From positions 372,001 to 436,000 of the forward strand of contig JASSKH010000003.1 of assembly GCA_031763025.1 (NCBI GenBank): a DNA stretch of 64,000 nucleotides. The letters run 5' to 3'. The stretch is from Macrocystis pyrifera (lineage: Eukaryota > Sar > Phaeophyceae > Laminariales > Laminariaceae). This document shows positions 34,570-44,915 of this stretch, one piece after another. The notes under the pieces are model-generated. The model saw nothing but the letters and a program-made list of their open reading frames with translations, did not search any database and was not told where the DNA came from. Both the position numbers and the translations under genes were made by a program. Every line of letters starts with the position of its first letter. The stretch's first letter is position 1.

Positions 34570-36460
34570 ATTTTTCGACTGGTGTCGTTTACGCGGGGAC
34601 CAGGAGTGCGAGGCACTCGTGGTGCTCGCGGTGGAGAGGCTTCGGCGGCAATCATGCGGTCGTCTTCGCCAGGACCAGGAGCGACAAGCATGCCTGGTGC
34701 CGGCGGGCAAGAGCCTACGGCAGCGGAAAGGTGGCCGTCTTCGCGGGGACCAGGGGCGGTACGCGCACCTGGTGCCGGCGGTAATGAACATGCAGTACCT
34801 ACGGTCTCAACGCGAGGACCGTCTTCGCGGGGACCAGGAGCGGTACGCATACCTGGTGCCGACGGTGAAGGAGCAACGCTGTCGCCGAGGGGGCGATGAG
34901 CAGTGCCTGGGTCAGACGTGCTTCCAGTGAGTGCTGTCGGCGGGATAGGAAGTTCAAACACACCGCCGTTGGGCAGTCAATTGGTGCGGAAGGTCCCTGG
35001 CTGACGTCCATTGGGGTTGGAGTCAGCTGCAGATCCGTAGTGTATACCCGGCACCTGGGGGCCAGAAGAAGGCGCCGGGGGAACGCCATGCTGGGGTTGG
35101 AAAATCGTCAGCGAAGTGGCCATTTGGCCACCGCTTTGAGCGCCTCCAGCATCACCTTGTTGTTGCGCGCGACCGTGGCGAAACTGACCAGAGTTGGAGT
35201 GCCCGTTGTTGTTACGGCGGCTGTTGCCGTAGCGACGAGACGAACTTTAGTGGTGATGCGACGAAGGCGAGGAGTGTGTGTTTTTTCACCGCCAAACGTG
35301 CGTAGGACGGCGGTATGACTGCATGCGGCGCTGCCAACGGGGATGGGTTTCACCGTTATCACCAAGTCGGCCTAGCTTGGGGTTGAGGCAGTGAGTAGAA
35401 TTGGTGGAGGGGGCAGCGCAGGCCTTAAATGAGTTGTCCGTGCCATAGTAATTGAGGCAGTGACCCTTGATCTCCCTAAAGACTTGGCGCCTTTTTTCGG
35501 GAGTGGTAAAGGGCGTCCATAATGGAATGTCATTTTTTTAGAAGGATTTGGATACTTGGAAGACCTTGTCCCAATCAGTCGAACATGCTGGCCATTCGGC
35601 CTGCGACTTCCTCTTCGCCCCCCGCAAGGCACATAAAAACGCATTATCCACCCCCACCTGGCCGGACGGCGCTCTCCTCGCCACAGACCCCACCCTGAAC
35701 CGCAGACGGGGTTCGCGCAGCGTTGACTCCAAGGGTCGCCGCGACCGCGGCGGCGGCGCCTCCTCTTTTCGCGGTTCCTCTTCGCGTAGAGCTTCGTCCT
35801 CGACCGAAGCGAAGTCACGCAAACTAGGCAAGCGCCCTCGCCAGCGCTCGTTGTCCGCCAAGGCAGCGGCCAACGACACCGACTCGTACATCGCTCAGCT
35901 GAAAACTCCCAGGTAGAACAGAGTCTCCTGAAAGCAGCCAGCGGCTCGGACGCCTTCAAGCTGCTACTCCACCTCATCAGCTCCCACTTCGCCCACGGCG
36001 ACCGAAGTGCAGCCATGACCAAGCTCCATTCGGTAGCCACCGAGACGCCTTTCGCGGACTATTCTCGGTCTTTCCGCTTTTTGATAGCGTCCGTTACGGA
36101 CAGTGACCAGGTCCTAGCCCCAGGCGTTGAGGTTGCGCTAGAGGTTGTTCGTAACAGCGTTAGCGAGCAGTACCCGAGCCTCATGCCAGTTTTGTACCCG
36201 TAAGACTTAGCGACGACGTCGAAGCCTTTTGGGTCTATCGACGAAATGTGGTTGGCGTTTGTAGGACTTTCACCCAATAAGGCTACGGTGAAAATCATTT
36301 CACTGTTCCACCCATCACGGGTCTTTCTTTGCACTCGCCTGCAAGCGGTCGCGCACACGCCCGACCGCCCCCACCGCAGCCTTTCAAAGGCTCATCAGAG
36401 TCATCTCGCAACCCTGTCGTGATGAATGTCGCAGCATCAGCTAGTTCTCCTGATCCATTT
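34570..36460 (-). pseudogene. Gypsy gag region, heavily decayed
   Basis: Protein-like signal shifts among frames on the - strand: GWNSEMIFTVALLGE and ISSIDPKGFDVVAKSYGYKT near 36300-36150, then FQETLFYLGVF and SVSLAAALADNERWRGRLP near 35930-35840, then a basic, Pro/Arg-rich stretch with CALRGAKRKS to about 35540. This is consistent with capsid then nucleocapsid, but no clear CCHC knuckle was found. From 34580 to 34900 a repeated PAPGxRTAPGPREDG motif (three or four units) is encoded. Several stops and frameshifts are present. Confidence 0.5.
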
Positions 36461-36486
36461 TTGTCGTCCGCGGCCGTCGACGCTAG

Positions 36487-36755
36487 TGTTAAGTGTAAGG
36501 CAGTAAGGACCTAGGGACCGACTACTGCTAGCAGATTGATGCCTTTGACTCTGCTCTGGTCACTCACACACGAGGTGCTTGACGATGTTAGAAGTTATAA
36601 GCTCTTGTATTGCTGCTGTTTGCTTCGCCAGATGTCTTCTGAATGAAGGGGCGAGGTGCTCATCGAAAAGCAGGCGATAACGCCTGCCGAGTATGATGAG
36701 GGGACGATTGCTACAAACCATAATGCCGCAACAGGGGAGAAGGGATACCATAACA
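36487..36755 (-). repeat. 5' LTR of left gypsy element
   Basis: On the + strand it reads TGTTAAGTGTAAGGCAG ... GGATACCATAACA. Immediately inside on the - strand comes CTAGCGTCGACGGCC, which may be the primer-binding site. A similar TAGCGTCGCAGGC follows the left repeat of the TRIM at 59172. Confidence 0.88.
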
Positions 36756-37028
36756 TTACCCCGTGATCCGCACTTGTACTAACACTGTAACACGATGTTA
36801 GGATTTGACCATACACGTACGTTATCACTCTAATATGCCCAAATCGATATCCAGAAATTTACTAACATCATAATAACATAATGTTACTGTCTACGCAGCG
36901 TTAGACATAACACACTAGCACTTTGTTACCCTTAAGAGGAGTGTTACACAAAACACCCTAACATAACGTTACCATGTGCACTACTAACACCTAACCTTAC
37001 GTTACAAATAACAAAACTAGTATAATAT
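36756..37028. repeat. GTTA/TAAC-dense core between the two gypsy 5' LTRs
   Basis: About 18 GTTA or TAAC tetramers lie in 273 bp (roughly two expected by chance), on both strands. No gene. It forms the centre of the palindrome made by the two elements. Confidence 0.55.
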
Positions 37029-37290
37029 TGTTATGGTATCCCCTTCCCCCTGTTGCGGCGTTATGGTTTGAAGCAATCGTCCCTTCATCATGCCTGGCAG
37101 GCGTTATCGCCTGCCTTTCTGATGAGCGCCTCGCCCCTTCGTTCAGAAGACATCTGGCGAGGGAAACAGCAACTAATACAACAGCTTAAAACATTGTCGA
37201 TCACCTCGTGTAAGTGACCAGAACAGAGCCAAAGGCATCAACCTGTTAGCAGTAGTCGGTCCCTAGGTCCTTACTGCCTTACACATAACA
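37029..37290 (+). repeat. 5' LTR of right gypsy element
   Basis: TGTTATGGTATCCCC ... CTTACACATAACA. It is followed by TTGGTGTCGTCGAC, the possible primer-binding site. Confidence 0.88.
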
Positions 37291-37327
37291 TTGGTGTCGT
37301 CGACTAGACGCTTTGGGTACTTGTTTG

Positions 37328-39240
37328 GACCCGCCGTCGCCAAGCTGCGGCTGCTGGCAAGCCTACGACCGCCGTGGACTATGGTTTCGCTTGTTCGCAT
37401 CCTACTCCACCCACCGTCCCACGACCAGCCCCCACAGCGCGCAAGCCGCGCCCGCCTCGGACTACATCCCCTTCTGAGGATTCTCCCCGGCCCTTCATCG
37501 ACCCTGTCCCGACAGTGCCGATTCGACCCACCACCGATGCGGTCACACATGCTCCGCCCTCGCTTGGTACCCTCCCTCCGGAGGCTCCTCGGCGTGCCAG
37601 CACCGCAGCCGCTCTCCCCGAGATGCCGTCACCGGCAGAGGTCGAGTTCATCGAATCTGTCGAGCGATACACGCATTCCAAATGGGCGCGTGAACAACGC
37701 GCTGAGTCGGTCTGTGACGCCGCCATTCGGTATCTTCTCCTTGGCAGTCCCTCCGTCCTCCCCAACGATTTCCTCCTACATCTGGCACCTCACAAACGCC
37801 CCCCGTTGTCCGAAGTGCGCGCCCTAGCCCAAAAAAGGACGACTTTTTACAGACGACGACGGTGTCCTCCTGCTCGTGCGGAAGTTGACGCTCCCCGCTC
37901 TGGCTTGTCCCGACAAGCCTGGCGGACGTGCCGCCCGCCTCTTGGACGACGAGCCTACGCAAATCTACGTCCCGCTGCTTATGCGTCCGTGGATTATGCA
38001 AGCCTGCCATGCTAACGCCTCCTGCCACCTCGGCGTCGCTCGAACGCTCTCGATGCTCGAACGCTTTTATTGGTGAATTGGCATGAGCATCTGCACGCGG
38101 TGGTGGCTTCGACGTTGTCTCCAATGCCAGGCGGGCAAGTCATCCAGACAGACGGTACGTTGGCCCATTCTCTCCCTTCCGTTACCATCCGGCCCTGGTG
38201 TCGCGGTGAGCGTCGACTACTTCGGTCCCCTTCCCGTCACACCTCGGGGCAACTTCTGTTTTCTACGCTCCAAGGATAGGTTCAGCCGGCGCGCAGACAT
38301 GTACGCCGTCTCGGCTGCGGAATTCACCGCTGAAGGCACCGCCGACGTCTTAGTCAATAAGTACATACTTCTTTGGGGGTGTCCGGTCAGCCTTCTCTCC
38401 GACGATGGAATGCACATCTGCTCCAAGCTGTCACATGCCGTGTACAAACTTCTGGGAACGAACGCCAAAAATCGCTACGAGTGCCTATCATCCCAACGAC
38501 AACGGCGGCGTCGAGCGCGTCAACCACACCATGGCTTAGATGCTAGCGATGGTCTGCAACGAACGATAGGACGACTGGGATATCCATTTGCCGCACGTGG
38601 AATTTGCTTACAACAATTCCGTCAACGCCGCCACCGGGTTGGCCCCCAATGAGGTGCACATGAACCGCCTCCCCCGCCTTCCCCCAACCATCTTCGAACA
38701 ACTCTACGCCCGACGCCACCAAAGCCTCGCTCGCGACCGACTAGACTACCGCGACCTCGCTGCCGACCGCCAACGGCGTGCGTATGCGCCGGTGCGTGAA
38801 CAACACGCTATCACGGTCTCTCACGTGGAGCGCCGTAACTCATCACTCTCAGACACATTCAAACAACGCCCTACCTACACCATCGGTAACTGGGTATGGA
38901 TCTACAACACCGCTGCCACCATTCGCCAGGGTGCGAAATCTGGCACAGACGCCAAGGTTCTCAAGGCGAAGCTATCACTCAACTGGACAGATCCATTCAA
39001 GATATTAGCTGTCGGCCCCGCGCCCTCCGACTCGACGCCAGATGGCCGCCCTTTGGCCGCCAAATTGTTAGACTTGGACTTTTCTAACGACATGCCGGGG
39101 CCCGACGCCCACTGTCGCTTGTCGGTAGCCCACTACAAACTTGCACCAACCCACATGGCACAACCGACCTCCCTCGATACCTCCCCGCTGGACTGACGTA
39201 ATACGTTTTCGACAACCATACCACTAAGTACCCCCCCCCC
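37328..39240 (+). pseudogene. Gypsy integrase, decayed (right copy)
   Basis: It has the same domain order as the left copy: spacer tail to about 37790, HHCC module (38001-38076, then CLQCQAGK at about 38117), core VAVSVDYFGPLPV at about 38199, a DDG where the left copy has DNG (about 38400), GGVERVNHTM near 38505, LPHVEFAYNNSVNAATGLAP at 38591 and GNWVWIYN near 38888. Stops shared with the left copy are TGA 38077-38079, TAG after HTMA (about 38537) and TAG after CNER (about 38567). The triad residues are otherwise intact. Confidence 0.82.
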
Positions 39241-39900
39241 TTCCACGTCACCGCCGACGACGTTTCCGTGCCCATTGAACGTTTTGAGGTCGACAATATT
39301 TCCAGCCACCGGTCAGTGCAAGGCCGGGGCGGAGTCATCGCCGTTCTCTACGAAACACACTGGAAAGGCCTCTTCCGGCCGTCTTAGGAACGTGAATCGG
39401 ACCTCTTTCACTCTCGTCAACACAATCTCAACCTCTGGGCCAACCCGCCCCCGCAACTTCGACAGGCGAACAGGGCGTACCGCCGTATGCGCGTGGGCTC
39501 CGCTCAACGCGAGCTCGCCTGCGTCCAGGGCGCCCGTTTTCTGCCTCCTGGATACAGCTACGTCGACCAGCAAACGTGGACTCACCGGTTCAGCGGCACT
39601 ACCCTGCCTATCGGCGCTCACTTTTGGTGCAAGGGTCAAGACCATCTTTGGTGGCTCGGGAAAATTTCTGCCCACACTTCAACTCCTGGACAGTACGTCG
39701 TTCGCTTCTTGGACGACCCCGGACCGGTCAAGCTCGCGCTATCTTCTGCTCGGTATACTACGGCTGATAGAGCCGTTCGCGGCTCGTGGTGTCTGCAAGC
39801 GCACCAAGGAAGCTCCCTCATTCGTGGTATTGTGCGTAACGTTGACGAGTCCCGCGGAGCCGAATTAGCTGACTATGCCGACTTGAATACGTCCCCGTAG
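39241..39900 (+). pseudogene. Chromodomain plus Tudor-like tail (right copy)
   Basis: PIERFEVDNISSHRSVQGRG opens the chromodomain. TGG is changed to TAG at 39385-39387 (RPS-stop-ERESD), which the left copy does not share. The tail is open from 39487: GAHFWCKGQDHLWWLGKI, YVVRFLDDPGPVKLAL, VRGSWCLQAH and NVDESRGAEL. Conservation of the tail between copies shows it is part of the element. Confidence 0.74.
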
Positions 39901-40446
39901 CCAATTTTAGTTTTTCCCATGCGTGTCTTGCGTAGTCGCCGGGGCTGGGGTTGGTGTCGTGTCACTGTGTGGTTCCTTTGTTTTGTTGTGCTGTAGGTTT
40001 ACTGTTTGTCTGATTTTTCACGAACTCTCCAGTCGATTCCCTGCTTTCACGGCAGCCGGCTATTGAGTTCTTGCACCGATTGGGCTAACGGTTGGATTAA
40101 CTTCTGCCTCCTTGCCATTCGTTCATGCGTCTCTTGCGTTCCGTATCTACGATTGTTTTCGCCCCCTCTTCGAGAGCGGCGGTTCGTTCGCGTTTCGACT
40201 CCTTCAGTCGTATCAGTTTTTCTTGTTGTTTTTCTAGTATCCCTTGGCCCCTCTTGGGTTTTCCTGAGGCCGTGTTCGTGAGCCTTTTATACGCATCGTA
40301 CAGGTTGCCCTTACCTGTCTAGGTCTGACCAGTTTGCCGTTCATGCGTTCCCCCTCCGCCTTCTTAATATCCCCAAGCAGAGGTGATAGATTTCGTGTTT
40401 GTCGCGACCGTTTGCATTCCGCCCTCTCCCGCGCGATATTACAGAG

Positions 40447-40522
40447 TGTTATCAGGTTTAGATTGGGTAGTAGGCAGTTGGTTAACCTTTTACCGATAAC
40501 CCAACGGACTCAGACTTTAACA
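40447..40522 (+). repeat. Solo TRIM LTR inside the right gypsy 3' region
   Basis: TGTTATCAGGTTTAGATTGG ... GACTTTAACA, 76 bp, equivalent to 27487-27561 in inverted orientation. Confidence 0.72.
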
Positions 40523-41143
40523 ATAGGCCGTGACGATGTCTGCTCATTGTATGTTTTGCGTTTTCACGCGCTCAGTGTCGGCTAAATCTCGCACGGGTTT
40601 TTTCTGCCCTCTTTTATGGGATCGGGTCTTGACTGTCTTGGGTTCTCCCATTGCGTGGTTTCCAGTTTTTCGACACTGTTCTCACTAATCGAGTGAACCC
40701 TTTCGCGCCAGCACTTGTTTCTGTTGCGTTACCCCCCCGTTCGTTTTAATCCTCGAAGCACCCCGTGCCTTCGCAGTGGGTAGTGTAACGGTTATTTGTT
40801 TTGTTCCTTGTGTTTGTGGCTATCTGGTTAGCTTATGCCGCTCCTGGCTAGGCGAGCCACACCGCTTCCTCGAGTTTAAGTCCTCGATTTAGCTTCAGGG
40901 TAGTTCTAGCTTGTTTTGCCTGCTTCCGCGTATCCGTACTTTCGGACTTGTTGTCTGATCGCAATGTCCACGTGTAACCGGCTACCGCCTTGCAAGTTAG
41001 AGGTGTGGGAGTGGGTTGTGTAATGCCGCATCTTCGATCCATTCTCCAAATTCTCCAGACTGTTTTTGTTTTTACTTGAGGTTTCTATTAGTCTGCATAT
41101 ACGGCCCTTCAGGGTGGGCTATTAATAGTATGGTATCCTTCAG

Positions 41144-41437
41144 TGTTTTGGTATCCCCTCTCCCCTGTTGCGGCGTTATATCCCCTATCCCCTGTTGCGG
41201 TGTTATGGCTTGTAGCAATCGTCCCCTCATCACACCTGGCAGGCGTAATCGCCTGCCTTTCTGATGAGCGCATCGCCCCTTCGTTCAGAAGACATCTGGC
41301 GAGGCAAACAGCACCTAATACAAGAGCTTGAAACATCGTCAAGCACCTCGTGTGAGTGACCAGAACAGAGCCAAAGGCATCAACCTGCTACCAGTAGTCG
41401 GTCCATAGGTCCATACGAACTACACTTACACTTGACA
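41144..41437 (+). repeat. 3' LTR of right gypsy element
   Basis: TGTTTTGGTATCCCC ... ACACTTGACA. Near its start, a CCCCTGTTGCGGCGTTATA segment of about 27 bp is duplicated, making it longer than the other LTRs. Confidence 0.85.
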
Positions 41438-41700
41438 ATATGATGAACTAGTGGCTATTAATAGCTCTTCTAACACTATACGTTTTTCGGCCCCCCTGTC
41501 TGATTGCCTTAGGGTCGGATAACGTAACATTCAACTTGCGGTAGCAACGTTACAGTCGTAGCCGGCCGATACGTAACATTATGCTAAATGCGGAGGTCTC
41601 TCTAAATTTTGTTATGGTTTTGTTACTGTCAGCAAATATCTGTTTTTAACATTCCGTTACTGCTGTGTTACCGTAAAAATCAATGCGGGCCTTACATTAC
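41438..41700. repeat. GTTA/TAAC-dense segment, right
   Basis: About ten GTTA/TAAC tetramers, including ATAACGTAACATTC, which also occurs at 26392-26405. It lies next to the right 3' LTR. Confidence 0.5.
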
Positions 41701-42252
41701 CTGGTGTATATATATAAATAAATACGAATGTGGAAGCCAGGGTCGGAGATATCGTAAATCTCGTAACACGCACGCGCGAAGGACACGTCACCGGTCAAGC
41801 AATATCAAATCTCGGGTCACGAGCGGTCTCACGTCATTGACGGTGTTGACCGTCCCCGGGAGATAGCGATCGGGAGATTATCCGCCGCAGACTCTGGGGT
41901 GAGGGAAAATCCCCCCCACCGAGTCAGACTAGCTCTAGCATTTCCTTGCTAAATATCAACGAAGAACTCTGCTCGGCTTACGTCGGCCTTAACGACGGCT
42001 ACAAGGGACCCTCGCTACGCGACCTCATCACGGCGACCTCTCCGCGACTTCGACACTGCGACACCTCCGCGACTACATCGGTACGAACGACGAGCACAGG
42101 AACTATACGAGCTATATATTGATAACACTTCAACATAATAAGTATACTCGTACTACCGTACGCTTGTGGTATGCTTAGTGTTTTATCGATCATTTTTTTT
42201 TTTTTTCAATCACCACTTTTACTTTCCAGCCTTAACTCGTAGGAGGTTTTAC
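41701..42252. other. Intergenic stretch, nothing recognised
   Basis: GC-rich CGACCTC-type repeats near 42000-42080 (CGACCTCATCACGGCGACC and similar) and a T run at 42196-42206. No gene is recognised. Confidence 0.35.
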
Positions 42253-42450
42253 TGTTAAGTGTAAAGCAGTATGAACCTAGGAACCGACTACTGCTAGCAG
42301 GTTGATGCCTTTGGCTCTGTTCTGGTCTCTCACACGAGGTGCTTGAGGGTGGTATAAGCTCTTGTATTAGTTGCGGTTTGCCTCGCCAGATGTCTTCTGA
42401 ACGAAGGGGCGAGGCGCTCATCAGAAAAGCAGGCGACAACGCCTGCCATG
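42253..42450 (-). repeat. Truncated gypsy LTR fragment
   Basis: TGTTAAGTGTAAAGCAG to GCCTGCCATG matches the first 200 bp of the LTRs. It is cut off where a TRIM LTR begins. Confidence 0.85.
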
Positions 42451-42523
42451 TGTTAAGGTCTTGGTCCGTTGGGCTAAAGCCAAAAGGTCAACCAATCGCC
42501 TACCCAATCTAAGCCTCATAACA
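42451..42523 (-). repeat. Solo TRIM LTR at a three-element junction
   Basis: TGTTAAGGTCTTGGTCCG ... CCTCATAACA, 73 bp. To its left lies a broken gypsy LTR and to its right a broken SINE. The flanking tetramers (CATG and TTAC) do not match. Confidence 0.75.
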
Positions 42524-42816
42524 TTACCCTCAGCGATCTTCTGGACAAGCCGTGGTCACAGGTGTCGTCCCTTCTCCCCCCCGGTACGTGTTTTTATTTT
42601 TTGTCGCGCATAGGGTTCAGCATTCCCACTGCTCGTCGATTTTCATCGAATGTAGCTAACTCACGCTCTCCTCGTGCTTTCCGCTATTAATAATCATTTT
42701 TTTCATGCAAGAAAAAGTCCCTACGAGCATGCACTCGGCGAGACTTGAACCTACGAAATTGATCTTGATAGGCACGCGGACCACCTACCAAGCTTAAAGC
42801 CACCGGGGACGCCGGC
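42524..42816 (-). mobile_element. SINE family 1, copy D (3'-truncated)
   Basis: On the - strand: GCCGGCGTCCCCGGTGGC head, B-box-like AGGTTCAAGTCTCGCC, CATGCTCGTAGGGAC, then the body down to CGCTGAGGGTAA, where it is cut by the TRIM LTR. The tail is missing. Confidence 0.8.
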
Positions 42817-42984
42817 TTCATATACATACATACGTTATCCGTATGACTTCGCTATTAAGAACATAAACAACGTCGCTGGATACGGACAGCTGATGTGCGG
42901 CTGATATTTACGGCAACATAATAATACTCGTAAGCAAACCAGTAATAATAATATACTCGTACGTATACTGTTACTTCTGTTATA

Positions 42985-43160
42985 TATATGTAGGAATTTC
43001 ACCAACATGCTAACAACGGCAGTGTGTTATGTAACCTTTTGTCAACAGTTGGTCATGTACGTTATATCCATACAAAGTGTGTTCTGGGTGTAGTAGTATT
43101 AGCGCACAGGTATAAGAATCCCGCTTACACACTTAATGATAACATAATAAAACGTTTCTC
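42985..43160. repeat. GTTA/TAAC-rich stretch
   Basis: A weaker concentration of GTTA/TAAC (TGTTATGTAACC, TACGTTATA, ATAACATAA). It may be a relic of the same repeat as at 36756-37028. Confidence 0.3.
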
Positions 43161-43181
43161 GCGTCGTCGGGCTGATGTCTC

Positions 43182-43431
43182 TTAACCCTTTTACGCCTGT
43201 AGTTAATTCCGTTTTGGGGACACACCAGTCAAATCCTACGTAATTTGTTTTGGGGACAAACTACTTAGAATTTGACTATTAATAACCCTTTCAGAACCGC
43301 AGTCCCGTTGTGGGGACAAACTGCTTGGAATTTGACTATTAATAACCCTTTCAGGACCGCAGTCCCGTTTTGGGGACAAACTACTTAGAATTTGACTGGT
43401 GTGTCCCCAAAACGGAACTGCACGTACGTGC
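43182..43431. mobile_element. piggyBac-like MITE, nested/tandem cluster
   Basis: It begins TTAACCCTTTTACGCC. Three or four half-elements follow, each with GTCCCGTTTTGGGGACAAAC, ACTTAGAATTTGAC and TATTAATAACCCTTTC, and the cluster ends GTGTGTCCCCAAAACGGAAC. It suggests repeated insertion into itself or unequal exchange. Confidence 0.65.
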
Positions 43432-43839
43432 GGTACCATGGTGCGGTACCCATGGGTACGAAACATGTTAGCGTTTCACATGTGATGTACGAACGTACGT
43501 TATTATATCCCTTCAACATGTATGTGCGTTATACCATATACATACCTGGTACCAGGTACGTGCCTACCCGCAAGGAATTCCGCTAACGCACCCTAATCAT
43601 AATATAATATAATATAATAGTGTACTCGCTCAAGGGCTGCCGACTCTAATGACACACATACACTGCAAAACGGGATCAAGGTACGTAACACTTTAAGGAT
43701 CACATATCACGTGACAGGTGATCGCGATCGCCCGCCATCATGTTATCATACGTACGAAACACCCTTTTCTTTCTTTCTTTGGTATTGGCAAGTTTTTTCC
43801 CAGATATTTTATTTGTCAGATACGTCTCGGTTTTTCAAG

Positions 43840-44045
43840 CCACCGAGGGGTCCACCGAAAGCTCCCCTTTGCTGTTCGGAGTAGAGGCGGCTGAGAAGAG
43901 CGGGAAGTGGTACCGAGGGGTCGTCGAAGCGGCGGACTGTTTCACGACGAGGTGGCACAGGGACGAGGCGAAGAGAAGCCGGCTGCGCCACGCAGCTGAG
44001 GGAGCCAAGAGGAGCGACAAGGAGTGTGGGGAGGGGGGGGGGTAG
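43840..44045 (+). CDS. Possible terminal exon, repeat-associated protein fragment
   Basis: After TTTTTCAAG a frame encodes a stretch with LLFGVEAAEKSGKWYRGVVE, then AADCFTTRWHRDEAKRSRLR, ending in ECGEGGG and TAG. A related peptide (KGGIWYRGDLEAAEWFMVEW) is encoded on the - strand near 52010, so this module exists in at least two copies in the window. The family is not recognised. It may belong to a multicopy gene or an element. Confidence 0.35.
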
Positions 44046-44794
44046 CAGCCGTACCGATGCAGCTGTCGACGAATGAATGCAGAAACGAAATAATAATAAA
44101 AAATCGGATGGCTAGGTATCGGTTCGACTAGCTCTTGAAGTCTAACAGGTTTTGTTTGTTTCTTGTTGAGTTGTTCAATGCGGGGGGGGGGGGGTCGATA
44201 GCGGCAGTACTAACGCTTGGCACCGCTACTGACGAGAGTAGGAAGGAGACGGCAAAAAAGGGTGTGGCTAAAAGTAGTGACACTTCCCGAATCAATTTTT
44301 TAGGTCAGACGAGCACCCATGTTACTATCATCACCGCCTGGAGTACGATGTTTTCTTCTTACTTGCCGTGTCTCTCCGTTTGTTTTTCCTTTCCCCGCCC
44401 CGCCGTCCGTATGCCGGTATCTTCCTCTCCTTCGTGTTGCTTCGTCCGCGCGGCAGCTGTATGTCCTTCCTGAGTCGTACGCTTTCCGTCTATTTTTAAT
44501 AATAGCAGCCTTTCTGATCTCCTTGCGATTTTGTATTATGTTTCATTACAGAATTTATTTATTTTTTATTGTCTTTTTGTTCTTATTTTCTAGTCTTGCT
44601 TGTTTGTGTTCTCGTACCCGGTACGCTGGCACTTCACTTGTTTGTGTAGTTGTGTTCTCGTACCCAGTACGCTGGCTTGTGACCCTTGAATTTTCGATTA
44701 TTTTTTTTTGTCTTTCTCTTTCTCACAGTTTGTGACCACAGAATCAGTATCTGTCTAGGATAAGGAATCAGGACGGACAGTGTGGGTGTGTGTG

Positions 44795-44915
44795 TGTGTG
44801 TGTTCTTCACATTAAACCGTTCTTCTACACGTCGACATCCAGCAAGCCCAGTGTCCGTGCTGATTCTTCACCCTAGAAAGATACGAGCTCTGTGGTCACA
44901 GACTACGACACAGAG
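44795..44915 (+). repeat. Dispersed repeat shared with 50840-50990
   Basis: TTAAACCGTTCTT, CTACACGTCGACATCCAGCA, GTGTCCGTGC and CCTAGA occur in this order in both places, with ACTACGACA.AGAGATA near the end. The class is unknown. Confidence 0.6.

Larger units (their letters stand above)
26603..36755 (-). mobile_element. Ty3/gypsy LTR retrotransposon with chromodomain, decayed (left copy)
   Basis: Read on the - strand: 5' LTR 36487-36755, leader, gag remnants, hAT-like insertion, protease, reverse transcriptase, RNase H, Pro/Ser-rich spacer, integrase, chromodomain plus Tudor-like tail, long 3' untranslated region holding a TRIM solo LTR, a TTCAGGGTGGGCTAG stretch that may be the polypurine tract, and 3' LTR 26603-26871. 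LTRs begin TGTT and end AACA. The order PR-RT-RH-IN is diagnostic of Ty3/gypsy. Flanks GTTAC (left) and TTACC (right) give at best an imperfect 4-5-bp duplication. Several in-frame stops and frameshifts make it inactive. Confidence 0.9.
37029..41437 (+). mobile_element. Ty3/gypsy element, internally deleted (right copy)
   Basis: 5' LTR 37029-37290, about 37 bp of leader, then a jump directly into the RNase H-integrase spacer (about 37328), integrase, chromodomain with Tudor-like tail, 3' untranslated region with the same TRIM solo LTR, and 3' LTR 41144-41437. It lacks gag, protease, RT and RNase H. It is inverted relative to the left copy and shares its stop codons in integrase. Confidence 0.88.

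Noticed and set aside
41144-41437. LTR end taken as a separate repeat family because of extra sequence
   Set aside because: The extra bases are a small duplication of the LTR's own CCCCTGTTGCGG segment.
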